The notes below the pieces were generated by a model. The model saw only the letters and a program-made list of their open reading frames with translations. It ran no database searches and was not told the origin of the DNA. This document shows, in pieces, positions 60,511-64,000 of a DNA stretch of 64,000 nucleotides. How positions within the stretch are numbered: the first letter of the stretch is position 1; every line of letters begins with the position of its first letter. Source of the stretch: Callipepla californica brunnescens. Its lineage: Eukaryota; Chordata; Aves; Galliformes; Odontophoridae. The stretch lies in contig JALIRH010000023.1 in the NCBI GenBank assembly GCA_023055505.1, forward strand, positions 4,160,423-4,224,422. Reading direction: 5' to 3'. Position numbers and translations under genes: made by a program.

Positions 60511-62346
60511 AAAAAATGATAGGAGTCATTTCTGGTTTTCTAGCCGGAGCTGTTTGAAACATGCTTTTTGTCTAGTACACCGTGAACCACTGAAAATGGG
60601 AGGTTTTAATTATTCAGCTTCAGGCAAAATGTTACTGTACCAGTAAAGATAATGGTATTGTTAAAATTTCAAGAATTCGTGAAAAGTGATTCAAAAGTAT
60701 CTTCCACTTTGACAGAGTGTGTTGAGTTACCTTCTTAATTCTGTTACCATAAATTGCTGTTCTCAATAGACCTTCTATTCAGTTAAGCTTGGAAATAACC
60801 AGTGTTAGAACTATTGCTATTTTTATACATGAGGTAGCACATTTTATCTTAGTTATAATAACTAGACAGCTAAAGCATCTGCTTTCAATACAGTTAAAAG
60901 GAATTGCATTGATGTTTTTTGTTGCAGAAAGAGCAAAGAATATGTATTTTTCCTATCTGGTATAATTGAGCTGATGCTAAGAGACTGTGATTTTAAAACT
61001 GCGTAAGTAGAAGTAAAATCATAATTTCTGCATTTATTTCTGCGGTAAACTAGTATTGGCTCTGACACATGTCTAAATGAATGATACACAATGTGCAGAG
61101 GTTCATTGAAAGAGCATTTAGAGCCTTGATTTTTGCTGTCTTTTCCTGAGGATTAAAAGGAGTGTTGTTGTTCCCACATAAGGGTTATCTGTATGGAGCA
61201 GGCAATCCCTGATTCACAGCTTGAAGCCCTTTGATCTGCTATGGGTAGGAGCCACTATCATTTATACTGAACTTCCCACTTATTTTGGAAAACTGGTCTG
61301 ATTTTCTCCTATTTCATGCATTCCCACAAGATGTTTAGGATTCAGTATTTCAGCTGCTTTCACAAATTCTGATTGCTGCCACAGTTTTTTGAAACATCAG
61401 TGTCAGCATGAAATGCTCAAGGAAATGTAGAGCCATCTTTCTCTTGGACTGAAAGGAAATCTCTGACACTTTTGAACTGAATCACAATGAAAACTCACTG
61501 AGAATCCTGTTATGCATGTTTTCTCCAGTTTTCTAAGTTTCCTGCTTGAGTGTAAAGTGTCCATCCCTCTTTGCATGCCCGTCACTCATAGATACCTGTC
61601 AAAAGAGGGCAAGGTCTTATAAAATTCTTCAGCTGAATTTGGTTTTGTATCTCACTTGTGATTGTGTTCCTTTCCTTGGCTCCTTGCCACATTTGACCAC
61701 TGATTCCACATTACTGTATAGCGATTATGTTTTCGAAAACATAATTTACATTTATTGACGTACACACTTATCTAGACTTTATCTTAAGGTTAATTAGGAA
61801 ACTGCATATCTATTTACAGATGTAGTCACATGTATAGAGAGGTAGATGTGACAGGTAATATTCAGCTCAGACTTACACGGACAGTGAAGTATTAAAGCCA
61901 TCATAATACTTATGACAGTGTATCTCAGTATTTTCTCATTGTGTAAAGTGCAAGTATATCTCATTTTTACCTGTAAGTGATGGTTATCTTAATTACTTGT
62001 TTTTCCAGTGATTTTCCGTAAGTCCTCTGAAAATCAAAACAACTATTTTTGATTCCATTGTGCATAAAAACACATTTTTGTTATTTCTAATATTCAGGGT
62101 ATCTTGATTGTGTCTGTTTCCATGTCAGATGTGTAAATCTGACAAACTAAAAAATGTAAGTTTTTTTCCAACTTCCTTGAATTATTTATAATATTTATAG
62201 ATGCTTTACATTGTTATCCATGCTTTAACTTGTGTTTATACTTAATATAAGGAACTCAAACAGAATTGTGAACTTTTTTATCCTCCATAAAGTCTGTGAG
62301 GAACTCCAAAACTTTTAATTAGACCTGACAGTGCGTTCAGAAAGTG
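60511..62346. other. unassigned AT-rich sequence
   Basis: No gene or recognised repeat. It contains the perfect 22-bp palindrome at 61724-61745 (separate entry). Confidence 0.5.
61724..61745. repeat. perfect 22-bp palindrome
   Basis: An uninterrupted self-complementary sequence centred on TTCGAA: each half is ATTATGTTTTC and its complement, with no loop. Confidence 0.9.
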
Positions 62347-62850
62347 TGAGGGCTGCTCTGAAAGTAATGCTTCCAATTTTATTGTGTTGATCTCTGATGT
62401 CAGAGGCAGATGTTGTTGGTATGGCAGTAGAGTTTGAACCTTCCTACCCATATTCCACTACATGTTGTTGCCATGCGACAGATGGCAGCAGAGGGTCTGT
62501 CTGGCAGAGTGGTGTCTGACGTGAAAGTGGCTGTGAACCAAAGCTGTGTCATTGAATTCCTCACTTGCTGACACCCACTGACATTCACTGACACTTGCTT
62601 TCTGGAGACCAAACTGTATATGTGAGCACAGTGAGGCTGTGTGTGGTGCATTTCAGTAGTGGTGACAGTGGGGTGAATAGAAGCCATGTTCTGTATGGCC
62701 ACGCAGGTTTTTACAAGCATGGCAAGCAGGCTCTTGTTCATCACTGGCAAAAATGGATAGCTGAGAATTTTCTCTATTGAAAAGTGTTATTGTATATTCT
62801 GAAGTTTCCATGGAAACAAATAGGAGGCATTACTTTTGGAGCCTCCTGTG
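62347..62850 (+). mobile_element. Galluhop-type mariner, internally deleted (copy 5)
   Basis: The best preserved copy. The left end is TGAGGGCTGCTCTGAAAGTA and the right end GGAGGCATTACTTTTGGAGC, inverted relative to it, with TA following at 62851-62852. About 504 bp. The transposase start region lies at 62509-62565, and the fused coding remnant is given separately. Confidence 0.92.
62509..62780 (+). pseudogene. mariner transposase remnant, N-terminus fused to C-terminal tail
   Basis: The N-terminal half begins around 62509 (GTG in place of the initial ATG, then SDVKV, later SCVIEF) and is interrupted by a stop. It reopens at 62595, where the frame reads GDQTVYVSTVRLCVVHFSSG, the mariner helix-turn-helix end. 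It then jumps directly to the tail, FYKHGKQALVHHWQKWIAEN, ending at 62780. The catalytic DD(34)D domain between the two is missing. A protein from this frame could at most bind terminal repeats, and there is no sign that it is expressed. Confidence 0.8.
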
Positions 62851-64000
62851 TATATGAATATACTAAGAAGTGGCAGGGAATATCTGCTCTAACAATACTT
62901 TTATGCCTTTGGGTTAATACATTATATAGATCTGGATTGTTAATTCAACATGTGTCAAATAGTCTAATTTTGTCTTTGATTTTTAATACTACTATTTTCA
63001 AAAGGATTTTTTAGACACGAGTTTCTTTAAATGTTTTTGAACCTAGGGAACTCAGTTTCCTGAATAAAACATTCAATGGCAATTCTATTTTCATTTTTTT
63101 TCCGGGTGACTTTAGGAATTTTTTTTCCTCATCAGTGAGTTAACATACCACAGTGTATAATTTACCCGTCTGTGGTTTTGGAAGTTCTTCCTGGAATATA
63201 TCCTTCCCTCCTACTCCTTTCACTTTTCTATGAATGAGAAAGTCAAATCACTTTCTTTTGTCTGCTGATTTTATTTCTTTCAAATGCTGGCCTTTGACTG
63301 TAAATTTACAGAGGAGTACAAGCCATGATAATAAGCTCTTAATTACATCACTGTTACTGTCTTCAGAGACCAGTGTTGAAGTATTTGAAAGTCCTTGAGA
63401 ATAGTTTGACGACAACCTCTACATGACTTTGACCCTTAGTTAAGTCTTTTTAAAGATTAGTAGCCACTTATGTCTTACTTGATCTTGCTGGGTAGAGGAG
63501 CCTACCAAGAATTATTTGAATGGCTGAACTTCTGCTATTTTACACAAATCACTGAGGTCATATCTGAAGTATTTTATGTGAAACATAAACAAAATTTACA
63601 AGAGCACTGTATATTAACCTAGGGAGTATATTCTTTTCCGTCATTCTTTTCACCCTGCATTTTGTATGACTGTAGGGGGAAAAAACAAGTTTTAAAGGTC
63701 TGGGGTTTTGCACCTCACCTTTTCTTTTTCCTTGTCTTAAAACTTTGAGAATTTTTTTCAGAAGCTTCAATTTTTAGTTTATTGCAGTAGCTGCAAATAC
63801 AATGAACTTTATCTATGTTGTATTTCTTTTAAGCGAACGTAGCAATAAATTCTTCTTTTGTAACTCTTCTTCCAATAGACCTTCCAGGTTAAGTTTTTTC
63901 AAACTATATAGGAAAAGAAATCCTCCCACTGTACAAACTTAATCTGAAAATTCTTTCATTGTATTTGACAAATGTCACTGTTGTCACCCCTAGTAACTCT
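62851..64000. other. unassigned AT-rich sequence to the window end
   Basis: No recognised gene or repeat. T-rich runs are near 63085-63100 and 63119-63127. Confidence 0.5.

Noticed and set aside
1..64000. tRNA, rRNA, CRISPR array or bacterial operon features
   Set aside because: None seen. No cloverleaf-like sequences or regular spaced repeats; the window is vertebrate nuclear DNA.

Overview
This window looks like ordinary avian nuclear DNA, AT-rich (roughly 35-40% GC by eye), with no protein-coding gene that I can support. The evidence for a bird is the repeat content. There are about fifteen 5'-truncated CR1 LINE fragments, several ending in the CR1 octamer ATTCTATG/ATTCTGTG. There are five short, internally deleted mariner elements of the type known in chicken as Galluhop, and two avian-type endogenous retroviral LTRs. 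Galluhop suggests a galliform or a relative, but that is inference. The segment is most likely a gene desert or the inside of a very long intron.

Layout. 1-7.8 kb: a decayed LTR at the left edge, a CT-rich microsatellite, three CR1 pieces (one about 1.1 kb with a dead reverse transcriptase) and the first mariner copy. 7.8-26.5 kb: mostly unique sequence with five CR1 fragments, one of them a piece of CR1 ORF2 upstream of the RT core (23.6-23.9 kb). 26.5-30.2 kb: the second and third mariner copies; the third is split by a younger CR1. 30.2-43 kb: six CR1 fragments (one, at 36.3-37.1 kb, with a readable piece of ORF2), a GATA microsatellite, a perfect 21-bp poly-A/poly-T inverted repeat and the fourth mariner copy. 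43-59.8 kb: almost free of CR1 and mariner; it holds a solo LTR with a 5-bp target-site duplication, a long polypyrimidine tract, two GC-rich patches and simple repeats. 59.8-64 kb: a 0.7-kb CR1 and the fifth mariner copy.

The window therefore records repeat turnover rather than a pathway. The nested CR1-in-mariner insertion gives a relative order (mariner first, that CR1 later). Two CR1 copies (10.5 kb and 29.6-30.1 kb) are close to each other in sequence and probably belong to a younger subfamily. I did not find a convincing new biological system. The best leads for a second look are a 164-bp open, splice-bounded segment at 25.5 kb, a possible terminal exon at 57.4 kb, a coding-like relic at 18.2-18.5 kb (minus), an unusually long unexplained ORF at 32.7-33.3 kb (minus), and the repeat-poor 17-kb block. 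All family assignments rest on recalled consensus sequences, not on a search.
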